Shown: piece by piece, positions 26,853-35,983 of the stretch
Layout of the letters: each line of letters starts with the position of its first letter
Position numbering within the stretch: position 1 is the first letter of the stretch
Notes under the pieces: generated by a model
What the model saw: the letters and a program-made list of their open reading frames with translations, nothing else
What the model was told of the DNA's origin: nothing
Databases searched by the model: none
Source: Pedobacter jejuensis
GTDB taxonomy: Bacteria > Bacteroidota > Bacteroidia > Sphingobacteriales > Sphingobacteriaceae
Direction: 5' to 3'
Assembly: GCF_003725795.1 (NCBI RefSeq)
Contig: NZ_RBEE01000014.1
Location: forward strand, 1 to 64,000
Length of the DNA: 64,000 bases
Program-made: the position numbers and the translations under genes

Positions 26853-28301
26853 ATGATAGAATATTTTATAAAAAATTACTTAAATCACCCCAACACTTAC
26901 GATGAAATGTTCCTGAATAGTGATAACTATCGAAATCACTATTCAAATTTCATTAATAATTTCTCTAAAGAATCTCTTGACAATCTGAACAAAAAGGAAG
27001 AACTGGCTAAAAAATTATTCATGAGCCAGGGAATTACCTTTACGGTTTATGATAGCGGCGAAGGAATAGAGAAAATTTTTCCTTTTGACATCATCCCACG
27101 TATCATTACTTCTAGTGAATGGTCGTTTATTGAAAAAGGAATTAAACAACGCTTAAAAGCTTTAAACCTTTTTTTAAAAGATGTTTACAGCAATCAATTT
27201 ATTTTGAAGGACAAGATTGTTCCAACGAACGTAATTTATTCTTGTCCGCATTTTTTGCGTGAGATGCATAATGTAAATGTATTGCATGATATTTACATAC
27301 ACATTGCTGGCATCGATTTAATCCGCGACCATGACGGAACTTTTTACGTGCTAGAAGATAACCTCCGTACGCCATCAGGAGTAAGTTACATGCTCGAGAA
27401 TAGAGAAATTACCAAAAGGCTTTTTCCTGATCTTATTCCACAATGTGGTGTTAGAAGCGTTACAGAATACCCGGCAATTTTATACAAAAACCTAATGGCA
27501 CTTTCGCCAAGGGCAGTTTCTAACCCTACGATTGTGATGCTTAGTCCGGGAATGTACAATTCTGCATATTATGAACATACCACACTTGCCAGGTTGATGG
27601 GTGTAGAATTGGTAGAAGGGCGTGACTTGGTTGTAAAAAACCAGAAGGTATTTATGAAAACAACCATCGGTTTACAGCAAATCGATGTGATTTATCGCCG
27701 CGTTGATGATGATTATTTGGATCCTTTGGTATTTAATCCGAATAGTGTTCTAGGCGTAGCTGGCTTAATGGGCGCTTATCGAAAAGGTAACGTTGCAATC
27801 GTAAATGCCGTTGGGAATGGTGTTGCTGATGATAAAGCCGTTTATACCTACGTTCCAGATATGATTAAATATTACCTGAATGAAGAACCCATTTTAAAAA
27901 ATGTACCCACCTACCAATTAAGCAATCGCGATGAACTGGAATATGTTTTCGAGAACATCAATAAAATGGTTATTAAAAAAACCAATGGAAGCGGCGGTTA
28001 CGGGATGTTGATGGGACATGCAGCTAGCGAACAAGAAACAGAAGAATATAAACTCGAAATTTTAAAAGATCCAAGAAACTTTATAGCACAGCCAACAATT
28101 AGCTTGTCTTCTGCGCCTTGTTTTATCAATGGAAAACTATCTCCAAGACGGATAGATTTAAGGCCTTTTGCACTCAACGGACCAGATGGTATTTCGATTG
28201 TACCAGGTGGGTTGACAAGAGTTGCTTTGAAAGAAGGCTCGCTGGTGGTAAATAGTTCGCAAGGCGGCGGCAGTAAAGATACATGGGTTTTAACTTCTTA
28301 G
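26853..28301 (+). CDS. Circularly permuted type 2 ATP-grasp protein
   Basis: A 482-residue protein of the DUF404/DUF407 (circularly permuted ATP-grasp) family. Signs are the PFDIIPRIITSSEW start, GIDLIRDHDGTFYVLEDNLRTPSGVSYMLENR, the IDVIYRRVDDDYLDP segment and the KKTNGSGGYGMLMG glycine-rich loop. It is predicted to form amide bonds on an unknown acceptor. It is followed 9 bases later by an alpha-E protein and then a transglutaminase, the conserved trio for which a peptide-synthesis/modification role has been proposed. The substrate is unknown. Confidence 0.9.
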   Translation: MIEYFIKNYLNHPNTYDEMFLNSDNYRNHYSNFINNFSKESLDNLNKKEELAKKLFMSQGITFTVYDSGEGIEKIFPFDIIPRIITSSEWSFIEKGIKQRLKALNLFLKDVYSNQFILKDKIVPTNVIYSCPHFLREMHNVNVLHDIYIHIAGIDLIRDHDGTFYVLEDNLRTPSGVSYMLENREITKRLFPDLIPQCGVRSVTEYPAILYKNLMALSPRAVSNPTIVMLSPGMYNSAYYEHTTLARLMGVELVEGRDLVVKNQKVFMKTTIGLQQIDVIYRRVDDDYLDPLVFNPNSVLGVAGLMGAYRKGNVAIVNAVGNGVADDKAVYTYVPDMIKYYLNEEPILKNVPTYQLSNRDELEYVFENINKMVIKKTNGSGGYGMLMGHAASEQETEEYKLEILKDPRNFIAQPTISLSSAPCFINGKLSPRRIDLRPFALNGPDGISIVPGGLTRVALKEGSLVVNSSQGGGSKDTWVLTS

Positions 28302-28310
28302 AATACAAAT

Positions 28311-29246
28311 ATGTTAAGTAGAGTAGCTTCAAGCTTATATTGGTTAAGCAGATACGTGGAGCGCAGCGACGGTATGTTGCGCATGTTAAAAATAAATTAC
28401 GCTTCATCTCAAGATACCATACAGGAATTCACATGGAAACCTGTAATTAGAATTTTTTCGTCTGATGATGAAAATGAATTGTTAAACATTCAGCATGATA
28501 GTCGTGCTGTTATAGAATACCTTTTATTAAATAGAGAAAATCCAAATTCGATTTTAAATATTATTACACTTGCCAGAGAGAATGCAAGAAGTGTGCAAGA
28601 GCATATTCCAAAAGATTTATGGCAATGCTTAAATGAATATTACCACACCGTAAAAGATGAAAAGTTGTTGTGGTATGTACAAAAAGACGACCCTATAACC
28701 GCTTTGGATATCCTGATTAAACAAGTAATGTTATATCACGGCACAGCCGATAGTGCTATGGAGCGTGGAGAAAGCAGAAGTTTTATGAAAATCGGAAAGC
28801 ATCTCGAAAGAAGTATTCAATCAATTGATATTTTGGATATCAAATTTAGTTCGATAACCACCAATCCAGATTTGTTAACCGATATTGCTTATTGGAAACA
28901 CCTGCTCCTATCTTTAGGCGGCTATGAACTGTACTTAAAAACCTATCGACAAGGATTTGATGCGAAAAATATTATCGAATTGGTAATGTTAAATAATGAT
29001 TTCCCACGTTCGGCACTGTATTCTATGAACAATATCGAACGGTATTTCGGCCGTTTAAAAAGCGAAAATAATATCGAACATTATAATAATCTATCCTTTA
29101 AAATAGGGAGATTAAAAAGCATGATTACCTATAGTTCGGTAAATACTATGGGCGAAGAGCAGTTACATGATTATTTAACGCAAATCAGATCTGAAGTTTT
29201 TGGTATCGGAAATTCTTTAAATGAATATTATTTTGCAAATTCATAA
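28311..29246 (+). CDS. Alpha-E domain-containing protein (DUF403)
   Basis: A 311-residue all-helical protein with the alpha-E hallmark LSRVASSLYWLSRYVERSDG near the N-terminus (residues 2-21 in part) and E-R-S/N-Q-x2 motifs in MERGESRSFMKIGKHLERSIQS. Family members accompany the circularly permuted ATP-grasp enzyme and probably act with it. It begins 9 bases after the ATP-grasp stop and precedes the transglutaminase by 45 bases. No catalytic function has been shown for the family to my knowledge. Confidence 0.9.
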   Translation: MLSRVASSLYWLSRYVERSDGMLRMLKINYASSQDTIQEFTWKPVIRIFSSDDENELLNIQHDSRAVIEYLLLNRENPNSILNIITLARENARSVQEHIPKDLWQCLNEYYHTVKDEKLLWYVQKDDPITALDILIKQVMLYHGTADSAMERGESRSFMKIGKHLERSIQSIDILDIKFSSITTNPDLLTDIAYWKHLLLSLGGYELYLKTYRQGFDAKNIIELVMLNNDFPRSALYSMNNIERYFGRLKSENNIEHYNNLSFKIGRLKSMITYSSVNTMGEEQLHDYLTQIRSEVFGIGNSLNEYYFANS

Positions 29247-29291
29247 TTCATCCCGGTAGGTTCAAATAAAAATAATTTAACGAAAGCATTT

Positions 29292-30281
29292 ATGCCATTA
29301 TTTAAAATTAAACACATTACCAATTACAAGTACGAATTGCCTGTTCGGGATAGCGCAAATCAGATTATTTTATTCCCGATTAAAGATGATTTTCAGAAAG
29401 TTGTTCAGCATGATTTGAATATTTCTGGGAGTCCTGAAATTGAAATATTTATTGATTATTATGGAAATGAAGTTGGAACTTTTACACAAAATGAACCGCA
29501 CAATCAATTAAAAATATTTTCGAAGGTTTGTGTAGAAACTTTTCCAAAACCATTACCGCAAGATGATATGTTTAGTAGCGAGCAATGGACCAGTTTGGAT
29601 TTACTGAAATTCGAAGTGCCTTATATTGATTATTTAAGACAAGATTATTTCGATGGGATTGTAGCTTTAAAGGATACTGCATTATCTATTAAAAATGATG
29701 ATGATACGCCTTACCAAACTGCCATAAAATATTGCGAGCATGTATTTCATAATTTCGAATACATTAAGGGGATTACTGCAGTAGATACTACTATTGAAGA
29801 AATTATGAAGTTAAAAGCAGGTGTTTGTCAGGATTTTGCGCATGTTTTAACTGCAATGCTCCGATTGACTGGTATCCCTGCCCGTTATGTAAGTGGTTAC
29901 ATTTGCCCAAATAGAGATGGTATGAGAGGCGAAGGTGCAACACACGCCTGGGCTGAAGCGTACCTACCAGAATATGGTTGGCTAGGGCTCGATCCAACTA
30001 ACAATTGCATCGCAAATGAAAACCATGTTCGCTTGGCCGTAGGTAGAAATTTTACAGATTGCTCACCAGTTAAAGGTGTTTACAAAGGTGGCTTTGAACA
30101 CATTATGGAAGTTAATGTTTCTGTAGGTTATAATGACGAAGATTTTAATGAAAATGAGAACTACTTTCAACCAAAAGAAGTTAATTACTCAAAACCATCA
30201 GCAACGGTAACTTCTGCAAGAAAGCAAAACAGCTATCAGCAGTATATGGAGGCAATGCAGCAGCAACAACAACAACAATAG
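29292..30281 (+). CDS. Transglutaminase-like protease family protein
   Basis: A 329-residue protein with N-terminal beta region and a transglutaminase core. The triad is complete: Cys179 in KAGVCQDFAHV, His218 in GATHAWAEAY and Asp234 in GLDPTNN. No signal peptide, so it acts in the cytoplasm. It is the third gene of the ATP-grasp / alpha-E / transglutaminase operon and may cleave or crosslink the product made there. The C-terminus ends in a run of seven glutamines coded by CAG/CAA repeats, a possible length-variable tail. Confidence 0.9.
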   Translation: MPLFKIKHITNYKYELPVRDSANQIILFPIKDDFQKVVQHDLNISGSPEIEIFIDYYGNEVGTFTQNEPHNQLKIFSKVCVETFPKPLPQDDMFSSEQWTSLDLLKFEVPYIDYLRQDYFDGIVALKDTALSIKNDDDTPYQTAIKYCEHVFHNFEYIKGITAVDTTIEEIMKLKAGVCQDFAHVLTAMLRLTGIPARYVSGYICPNRDGMRGEGATHAWAEAYLPEYGWLGLDPTNNCIANENHVRLAVGRNFTDCSPVKGVYKGGFEHIMEVNVSVGYNDEDFNENENYFQPKEVNYSKPSATVTSARKQNSYQQYMEAMQQQQQQQ

Positions 30282-30372
30282 ACTAGGATTTATTAGGATT
30301 TTGGGATTATAAGATAAAGGAGGATAAGATCATAAATTTATTTAGATTTTAGGATTAAAGGATAATCAGGAT
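30282..30372. repeat. TAGGATTT-type intergenic repeat
   Basis: Words TAGGATTT, GGATTTTGGGATT, and TTTTAGGATT recur here, related to TAGGATTTTAAGATT at 16572 and 16634. It appears to be a second dispersed repeat family in this chromosome. Confidence 0.35.
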
Positions 30373-30462
30373 TCAAGCTAAGAGGCAGGAGTTTTTTAAT
30401 GGATGTTGATTAGAAATTACAAATTGAAATCTAGGAACTGCCAACAGGTAAAGTTTTTTTTC

Positions 30463-30470
30463 TAAATTTG
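30463..30470 (+). promoter_or_regulatory. -7 box of asnS
   Basis: TAAATTTG matches TAnnTTTG, 20 bases before the ATG at 30491, followed by GCGCC as is common in this group. Confidence 0.5.
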
Positions 30471-30490
30471 CGCCTTTTACAAATAAGAAT

Positions 30491-31939
30491 ATGATTAAGA
30501 GACAGCAAATTAAAGATTTATTAAAATCGACTGCATTTGGCACAGAAGTAACGGTTATGGGATGGGTTAGAACTTTCCGAAATAATCAGTTTATTGCTTT
30601 AAATGATGGAAGTTGCATGAGCAATATCCAGGTAGTTATTGATTTTAATAATTTACCCGATGAGCTGTTGAAAAGGATAACCACAGGCGCTTCAATTGCT
30701 GCAACAGGAATGTTAATTGAATCATTAGGAAAAGGACAAAGTGTAGAAATTAAAGCAAGTAAAGTGGAGATTTTAGGTGACAGCGACCCTGAAAAATTTC
30801 CTTTACAGCCTAAAAAACACAGTTTGGAGTTTTTACGTGAAATTGCTCACCTGCGTTTCCGTACCAATACTTTTAATGCCGTTTTTAAAGTTCGCCATGC
30901 TTTAGCATTTGCAATACATCAGTTTTACAACGAGCGTGGTTTTGTGTATATGCATACTCCGGTAATAACAGCTAGCGATGCAGAAGGTGCCGGAGAAATG
31001 TTTAAGGTTACTACTTTAGATTTTGACAACACGCCCCGAACTGAAAATGGAAAGGTAGATTTTTCTCAGGATTTCTTTGCTCGTGCAACTAATTTAACGG
31101 TTTCTGGTCAGCTGGAAGGGGAATTAGCTGCCATGGCTTTCGGACAGATTTACACTTTCGGACCTACATTCAGGGCAGAAAATTCTAACACCACACGCCA
31201 CTTAGCTGAGTTTTGGATGATTGAACCCGAAGTTGCTTTTGCTGATTTGGAGGATAACATGCAACTTGCCGAGGACATGATGAAGTATGTTATTAAATAT
31301 GCTTTAGATAATTGCAAAGATGAATTGGAGTTTCTAAATACACGTTTAGCGGAAGAGGATAAGCAAAAACCACAAAACGAGCGCAGTGAATTTAGTCTTT
31401 TAGAAAAACTAGATTTCTGCCTGGCAAATGATTTTGAACGTTTAACTTATACAGAAGCCATCAGAATTTTAAAATCATCGAAACCAAATCAAAAAAAGCA
31501 ATTTAAATACCTAATTGATGAATGGGGAGCTGATTTACAAAGCGAACACGAACGCTATTTAGTAGAAAAACACTTTAAAAAACCAGTAATTTTAACCGAT
31601 TATCCTGCTGATATAAAATCTTTCTACATGCGTCAGAACGAACCGGATGCTGAAGGAAGACAAACTGTTGCTGCAATGGATATTTTATTTCCAGGAATTG
31701 GTGAAATGATTGGCGGCTCTCAACGTGAAGAACGCCTGGATAGACTTACCAAACGTATGGAAGATATGAATATACCACAGGATGAACTTTGGTGGTATTT
31801 AGATACTCGCCGTTTTGGCTCAGCGCCACATGCTGGTTTCGGTTTAGGATTTGAGCGTTTGGTATTGTTTGTTACCGGAATGACCAATATTCGTGATGTA
31901 ATTGCGTTTCCTCGTTTTCCTAAAAACGCAGAATTTTAG
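30491..31939 (+). CDS. asnS: Asparagine-tRNA ligase
   Basis: A 482-residue class II aminoacyl-tRNA synthetase. The N-terminal OB-fold anticodon domain ([21 protein letters not shown]) precedes motif 1 ([24 protein letters not shown]), motif 2 ([25 protein letters not shown]) and motif 3 ([29 protein letters not shown]). The [13 protein letters not shown] and [11 protein letters not shown] segments distinguish AsnRS from AspRS. Length is normal. Confidence 0.96.
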   Translation: MIKRQQIKDLLKSTAFGTEVTVMGWVRTFRNNQFIALNDGSCMSNIQVVIDFNNLPDELLKRITTGASIAATGMLIESLGKGQSVEIKASKVEILGDSDPEKFPLQPKKHSLEFLREIAHLRFRTNTFNAVFKVRHALAFAIHQFYNERGFVYMHTPVITASDAEGAGEMFKVTTLDFDNTPRTENGKVDFSQDFFARATNLTVSGQLEGELAAMAFGQIYTFGPTFRAENSNTTRHLAEFWMIEPEVAFADLEDNMQLAEDMMKYVIKYALDNCKDELEFLNTRLAEEDKQKPQNERSEFSLLEKLDFCLANDFERLTYTEAIRILKSSKPNQKKQFKYLIDEWGADLQSEHERYLVEKHFKKPVILTDYPADIKSFYMRQNEPDAEGRQTVAAMDILFPGIGEMIGGSQREERLDRLTKRMEDMNIPQDELWWYLDTRRFGSAPHAGFGLGFERLVLFVTGMTNIRDVIAFPRFPKNAEF

Positions 31940-31972
31940 TTGCTTTTTAGATTTACGATTATGCACCAAGAC

Positions 31973-32014
31973 TTACGAAGTTTCCTAGGCTCATTGCCCT
32001 TCGAAACTTCGTAA
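31973..32014. terminator. Intergenic hairpin between convergent asnS and lactate oxidoreductase gene
   Basis: Perfect 12-bp inverted repeat TTACGAAGTTTC (31973-31984) with 32003-32014 and an 18-base loop; no T run. It may act as a bidirectional terminator or mRNA end-stabiliser. Confidence 0.4.
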
Positions 32015-32030
32015 ATCTATAGCCATAAGT

Positions 32031-33185
32031 CTAAAGCGATTTAGATAAATGCTTTGGCAAATCCTCTACTCTTTCGCAACCGAGCTGATCCATAACTTGT
32101 TTAAGTTGGGTTTTCAGCATTCCAATAGTATGGTTGCCACCTTCGTTTCCTAGCGCACCAACACCGTACATAAAAGTTCTGCCTAAAAAAGTGAAATCGG
32201 CACCAGCAGCAATCGTTCTTGCTACATCTGGTCCTGAGCGAATACCACTATCCATCATCACCGTAATCTTATCTTTGTATTTTTCAGCGATGGGAACTAA
32301 TGGTTTGATGGAAGATTGTCCTGCATCCAATTGTCTGCCTCCATGGTTAGAAACAATAATACCGTCTAAACCTAAACTTATTGCCATTTGCGCATCTTCT
32401 TCGGTTGCAACACCCTTTAACACTAGTTTACCTTTCCACTTACTGCGAATAGAAGAAATTCTTTCAGCATTTAATCTACCAGAAAACGTCTTATTCATGT
32501 ATAGGCCAAGCTGTTTCATGTTTAATCCTTTGGGCATATAAGGCTTCATGGTTTCAAACGCTGGCTGACCATGAAACAAAGTTTTTAAAGCCCATTCTGG
32601 TCTGCCCACAATTTGCAGCATGTTTCTTAGCGACATTTTAGGCGGCATCGCCAATCCGTTACGAATATCTCTTGGTCGGAAACCGAAACTTGGCACATCG
32701 CAAAGAATTACCAAAACCTTACAACCAGCTGCTTCAGCACGATTTATAATGTCATCAGTAATTTTACTTTCTGCAGGATGATACAACTGATACCAAGCAC
32801 TGCCTTCTGTAATTTCCATTATTCTTTCGATAGAAGACGTACTTACTGTACTCAATACGAATGGAATATTATGTTCAAAAGCCGCTTTGGCTAGTATTTC
32901 TGGAGCATTTGGCCAGATTAATCCTTGTAAACCAACTGGTGCAATACCAAAGGGAGCATCGTAAGTATGCCCGAAAAGGGTTGTTTTTAGGGATGCCTCT
33001 GTAAAGTTTTTTAAATAATAAGGTAGCAATTCTAGATTTCTAATGTCTTCCGTATTTCGAAATAGGTTTACATCTTCATTACACCCACCATCTAAATATT
33101 CAAAAGCAAAACGTGGCATTTTAGATTTTGCCTTATTTCTTAAATCATCGATAGAAGGATAATCTGCGTTATATTTCCAGCTCAT
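32031..33185 (-). CDS. lldD: FMN-dependent alpha-hydroxy-acid oxidoreductase (L-lactate dehydrogenase type)
   Basis: A 384-residue (S)-2-hydroxy-acid oxidase/dehydrogenase. The TIM-barrel FMN motifs are intact: SNHGGRQLD at 279-287 with catalytic His281 and Arg284, APVGLQGL near 82, and the late DSGIRSGPDV and GRTFMYG phosphate-binding segments. It ends a minus-strand operon with the rhamnose genes. The aldolase-dehydrogenase of that operon makes L-lactate, so oxidation of L-lactate to pyruvate is the likely job; glycolate or mandelate oxidation is less likely. The stop of the kinase gene upstream is 12 bases away. Confidence 0.85.
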   Translation of the reverse strand: MSWKYNADYPSIDDLRNKAKSKMPRFAFEYLDGGCNEDVNLFRNTEDIRNLELLPYYLKNFTEASLKTTLFGHTYDAPFGIAPVGLQGLIWPNAPEILAKAAFEHNIPFVLSTVSTSSIERIMEITEGSAWYQLYHPAESKITDDIINRAEAAGCKVLVILCDVPSFGFRPRDIRNGLAMPPKMSLRNMLQIVGRPEWALKTLFHGQPAFETMKPYMPKGLNMKQLGLYMNKTFSGRLNAERISSIRSKWKGKLVLKGVATEEDAQMAISLGLDGIIVSNHGGRQLDAGQSSIKPLVPIAEKYKDKITVMMDSGIRSGPDVARTIAAGADFTFLGRTFMYGVGALGNEGGNHTIGMLKTQLKQVMDQLGCERVEDLPKHLSKSL

Positions 33186-33197
33186 TTTGTGTTATAT

Positions 33198-34583
33198 TTA
33201 TAATTGTATGCTGCGTTGAATAGCAGAATAATATTTTAGTTGAATCATATCGGTAGGTGCGGGATTTGAGTTCCACGCATCATTGATAGAAAGTGCAGTT
33301 CCAATCGCAGTTGCCTGAGAAACTGATGATGCATAAACCTCAATGTCAGGAATTGCCGTAGCCAATAAGTGCATGTAAATTGCATTTTTACCAAAACCAC
33401 CATCTACAAAAATTCTTTTAACACCTTGATTTAAAATAAGTTTTAAAGAATAAACCTGTTGCTTTACCAAATCAAAAATTAATTGGTGATAAGCTTCTTC
33501 GGCAGTTTTAAACTGATTTAGATCTCTCTCGGGAAATGCAGAATGAGCAGAAAATTCTGTTTGAAGTATTGCGTTTTCGGGAATTTTATTTGCCAAGTTT
33601 AATATCATTGCAGGATTAAACTTCAGGTGCTTAAAAATGTAAGCGGCTCTATCGAAATGGTCGGCAATTCTTTTTAATTGCAATTCATGTTCATAACCGG
33701 CAAAAATTCTCGATGCTTTTACAGCCTTTCCTTTGTAATGCATATAGCAAAGACAATCTTGCTTTAATTCATCGGCCGTTAAAGTTTGCTGATTAAAGGG
33801 ATTTAAGCTGATGCACCAGGTTCCTGTTGATAGTAATATAAAAGGTGTAGAAAAATTAGCCAAATATGGTATTAGCGCTGCTGAACTATCATGCAAACCC
33901 ACTCCTACTTTCACATCCAAACCTTCGAAACGCATTTTTAAGCTAGAGTCTGCAGGAGTAAATTCTCCAAATTTTCTATCTAGCCCCTCTGCCAAAACCC
34001 AATCGTGATATGTATTTTTATTAAAATCCCAAAGTTGTGTGTGGCAACCAATGCTAGTTATATCGGCAACTGCTTTACCTGTAATTAAATAGCTTAAATA
34101 TTGTGGCAGATGCAAAGCAAATTTAATCTTTGCAAATACATCAGGCTTTTCCCTTTTAAGGCGATATAATTGCATACCCGAATTTAAACTACCCAAAATA
34201 GGTGAAGCCGTTTCTAGTGAAATTTTCTCTTCACCTCCATACGTTTCATAAAATTGATTTTTTAAATCTTCCGGATATTCTTTTAAGTAATTATATAATG
34301 GTGTTAGTGGCTCACCGTTTTCATCAAGGTAAACGAAACTTGCGCCATAGGTTGAAAAATTGATTGCTTTTATATTAAATTCTTTGAGCTGCATTACCTG
34401 GTTTAGTGAATCGTAAACCGATGAACGTAAACTATCCAAATTTTCACAGGGCTCTCCATCATCGTCTTTCGTTTCCACAAAACGGGCAGAACGTTCGTAA
34501 ACGATATTATAATTCTCGTCGATTAAAAACAACTTTTTATTTGTTTTTCCTACATCAAATATGGCTGCAACGGCTTTTGGCAT
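33198..34583 (-). CDS. rhaB: FGGY sugar kinase, probable L-rhamnulose kinase
   Basis: A 461-residue FGGY-family kinase. N-terminal AIFDVGKTNKKLFLI carries the phosphate-binding loop; LLSTGTWCISLNP and VDGGFGKNAIY are the ATP-side motifs. It sits between rhaI (14 bases upstream) and the lactate oxidoreductase (12 bases downstream), in an operon with rhaT and the aldolase fusion. Rhamnulose phosphorylation is inferred from that context; the sequence alone says only FGGY kinase. Confidence 0.85.
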   Translation of the reverse strand: MPKAVAAIFDVGKTNKKLFLIDENYNIVYERSARFVETKDDDGEPCENLDSLRSSVYDSLNQVMQLKEFNIKAINFSTYGASFVYLDENGEPLTPLYNYLKEYPEDLKNQFYETYGGEEKISLETASPILGSLNSGMQLYRLKREKPDVFAKIKFALHLPQYLSYLITGKAVADITSIGCHTQLWDFNKNTYHDWVLAEGLDRKFGEFTPADSSLKMRFEGLDVKVGVGLHDSSAALIPYLANFSTPFILLSTGTWCISLNPFNQQTLTADELKQDCLCYMHYKGKAVKASRIFAGYEHELQLKRIADHFDRAAYIFKHLKFNPAMILNLANKIPENAILQTEFSAHSAFPERDLNQFKTAEEAYHQLIFDLVKQQVYSLKLILNQGVKRIFVDGGFGKNAIYMHLLATAIPDIEVYASSVSQATAIGTALSINDAWNSNPAPTDMIQLKYYSAIQRSIQL

Positions 34584-34597
34584 GTTTTCTTATGTAA

Positions 34598-35881
34598 TTA
34601 TAAACCTGTTGCAACTGTTCCTAAACCTCTGGTTTCAACCAATTGCTTGCGAACACTTAAATCGCGGTATAAACCAATTGGCGATAATGCTGCATTTGCT
34701 CGTAACCTTGCTTCGGCTACCAATGCTCTTAAATCACTTCGAAAAGTATGTTGCAGAATTTCTTGCGCTTTAGCAACATCATTATTTTCTTGTGCGGCGA
34801 TTAATGATTTTCTATCAACCAATAAAGCTTGTGCATAAGCAATCATAATTGCCTCAACCGATTGTAATAAATCTTCCAATGGATCTTTCACATTGTGAGA
34901 AGCATCAATCATCCAACCTAAATCCTTTGCATGGTTCATTCCTTTGGCATCCATACCTTCAACCAATTCGTTAAAAATTAGAAATAGTTGATAAGGTTTA
35001 ATGCTACCCGCTGTCAAATCATCATCGCCATATTTAGAATCATTGAAGTGAAAACCACCTAACTTACCTTCCATCAACAGTAATGAAACGATTTGTTCGA
35101 TGTTTGCGTTGGGTAAATGGTGACCTAAATCTACCAAAGTATATGCTTTTTTACCAAGTTTAGAAGCGTAAAGGAGCGATTGTCCCCAATCACCCACAGT
35201 GGTTGAATAAAAATTCGGCTCGAAGGCTTTGTATTCAACAAACATTTTCCAGTCATCCGGCAAAGCCGAATAAATTTCTTGTAAACTTTCTAAAGTATTT
35301 TCAAAAGCTTTGCGAAAGTTTAACTGACCAGGAAAACAAGAACCATCTGCAAGCCAAACGGTCAAAGCATCAGAACCCAGTGCAATTCCATGTTTTATAA
35401 CTTCGATATTATGTTCTATTGCTTGTTTGCGAATATCTTTATTTACGTTTTGTAAAGAACCAAATTTATAACTGTGTGCACTTCCAGCCTGATCTTGAAA
35501 TGTGTTCGAATTCATGGCATCGAACTTTAATCCATATCCTGAGGCTAAACTTTTTAAAGCCTCTGCATTTTGTGGAATATCCCATGGAATGTGTAGCGAA
35601 ATTGCGCCACTTGCTCCGTTTAATGCATGAAGCAAACCAACGTCTTCAATTTTCTCTTCAATAGTTCGGGGTTCACCACCTGTTATGGCAAATCTTCCGA
35701 AACGTGTTCCGCCAGTTCCTAGTGCCCAACTTGGTATTGCGATTTGAAAATCAACAAGTTTTCGAATCACACTTTCTAAATCAATTTGCGACCATTCCTC
35801 TTTCAAAAAATTAAGCTTACGCTGATGAGCGGTTAAAAGGGAATCGTTATGTTTTTCTATTTGATTATGCTCAATATTCAT
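34598..35881 (-). CDS. rhaI: L-rhamnose isomerase (RhaI/TIM-barrel type)
   Basis: A 427-residue sugar isomerase that interconverts L-rhamnose and L-rhamnulose. It matches the Pseudomonas-stutzeri-like RhaI family rather than E. coli RhaA: PSWALGTGGTRFGRF, EYKAFEPNFYSTT, LVDLGHHLPNANIEQ and GGFHFNDSKYGDDD supply metal and substrate ligands (Glu, Asp, His). The start is put at 35881 (MNIEHNQIEK); a longer frame upstream lacks support. It is the third gene of the rhamnose operon, followed 14 bases later by the kinase. Confidence 0.88.
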   Translation of the reverse strand: MNIEHNQIEKHNDSLLTAHQRKLNFLKEEWSQIDLESVIRKLVDFQIAIPSWALGTGGTRFGRFAITGGEPRTIEEKIEDVGLLHALNGASGAISLHIPWDIPQNAEALKSLASGYGLKFDAMNSNTFQDQAGSAHSYKFGSLQNVNKDIRKQAIEHNIEVIKHGIALGSDALTVWLADGSCFPGQLNFRKAFENTLESLQEIYSALPDDWKMFVEYKAFEPNFYSTTVGDWGQSLLYASKLGKKAYTLVDLGHHLPNANIEQIVSLLLMEGKLGGFHFNDSKYGDDDLTAGSIKPYQLFLIFNELVEGMDAKGMNHAKDLGWMIDASHNVKDPLEDLLQSVEAIMIAYAQALLVDRKSLIAAQENNDVAKAQEILQHTFRSDLRALVAEARLRANAALSPIGLYRDLSVRKQLVETRGLGTVATGL

Positions 35882-35945
35882 TGGTATTCGATTAAAGCAG
35901 CTTGTAAACAACAAACTGAGGTTAGGTAATATTTAATTCTTTGTT

Positions 35946-35969
35946 TCGGTCTGTGGGGACACAGACCGA
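35946..35969 (-). other. Intercistronic hairpin in the rhamnose operon
   Basis: Perfect 10-bp stem TCGGTCTGTG (35946-35955) with CACAGACCGA (35960-35969) and a GGGA tetraloop (TCCC on the transcribed strand), between the aldolase fusion gene and rhaI. No T run follows on the minus strand, so it is more likely an mRNA-processing or stability element than a terminator. Confidence 0.55.
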
Positions 35970-35983
35970 GGAGAATATTTCAA

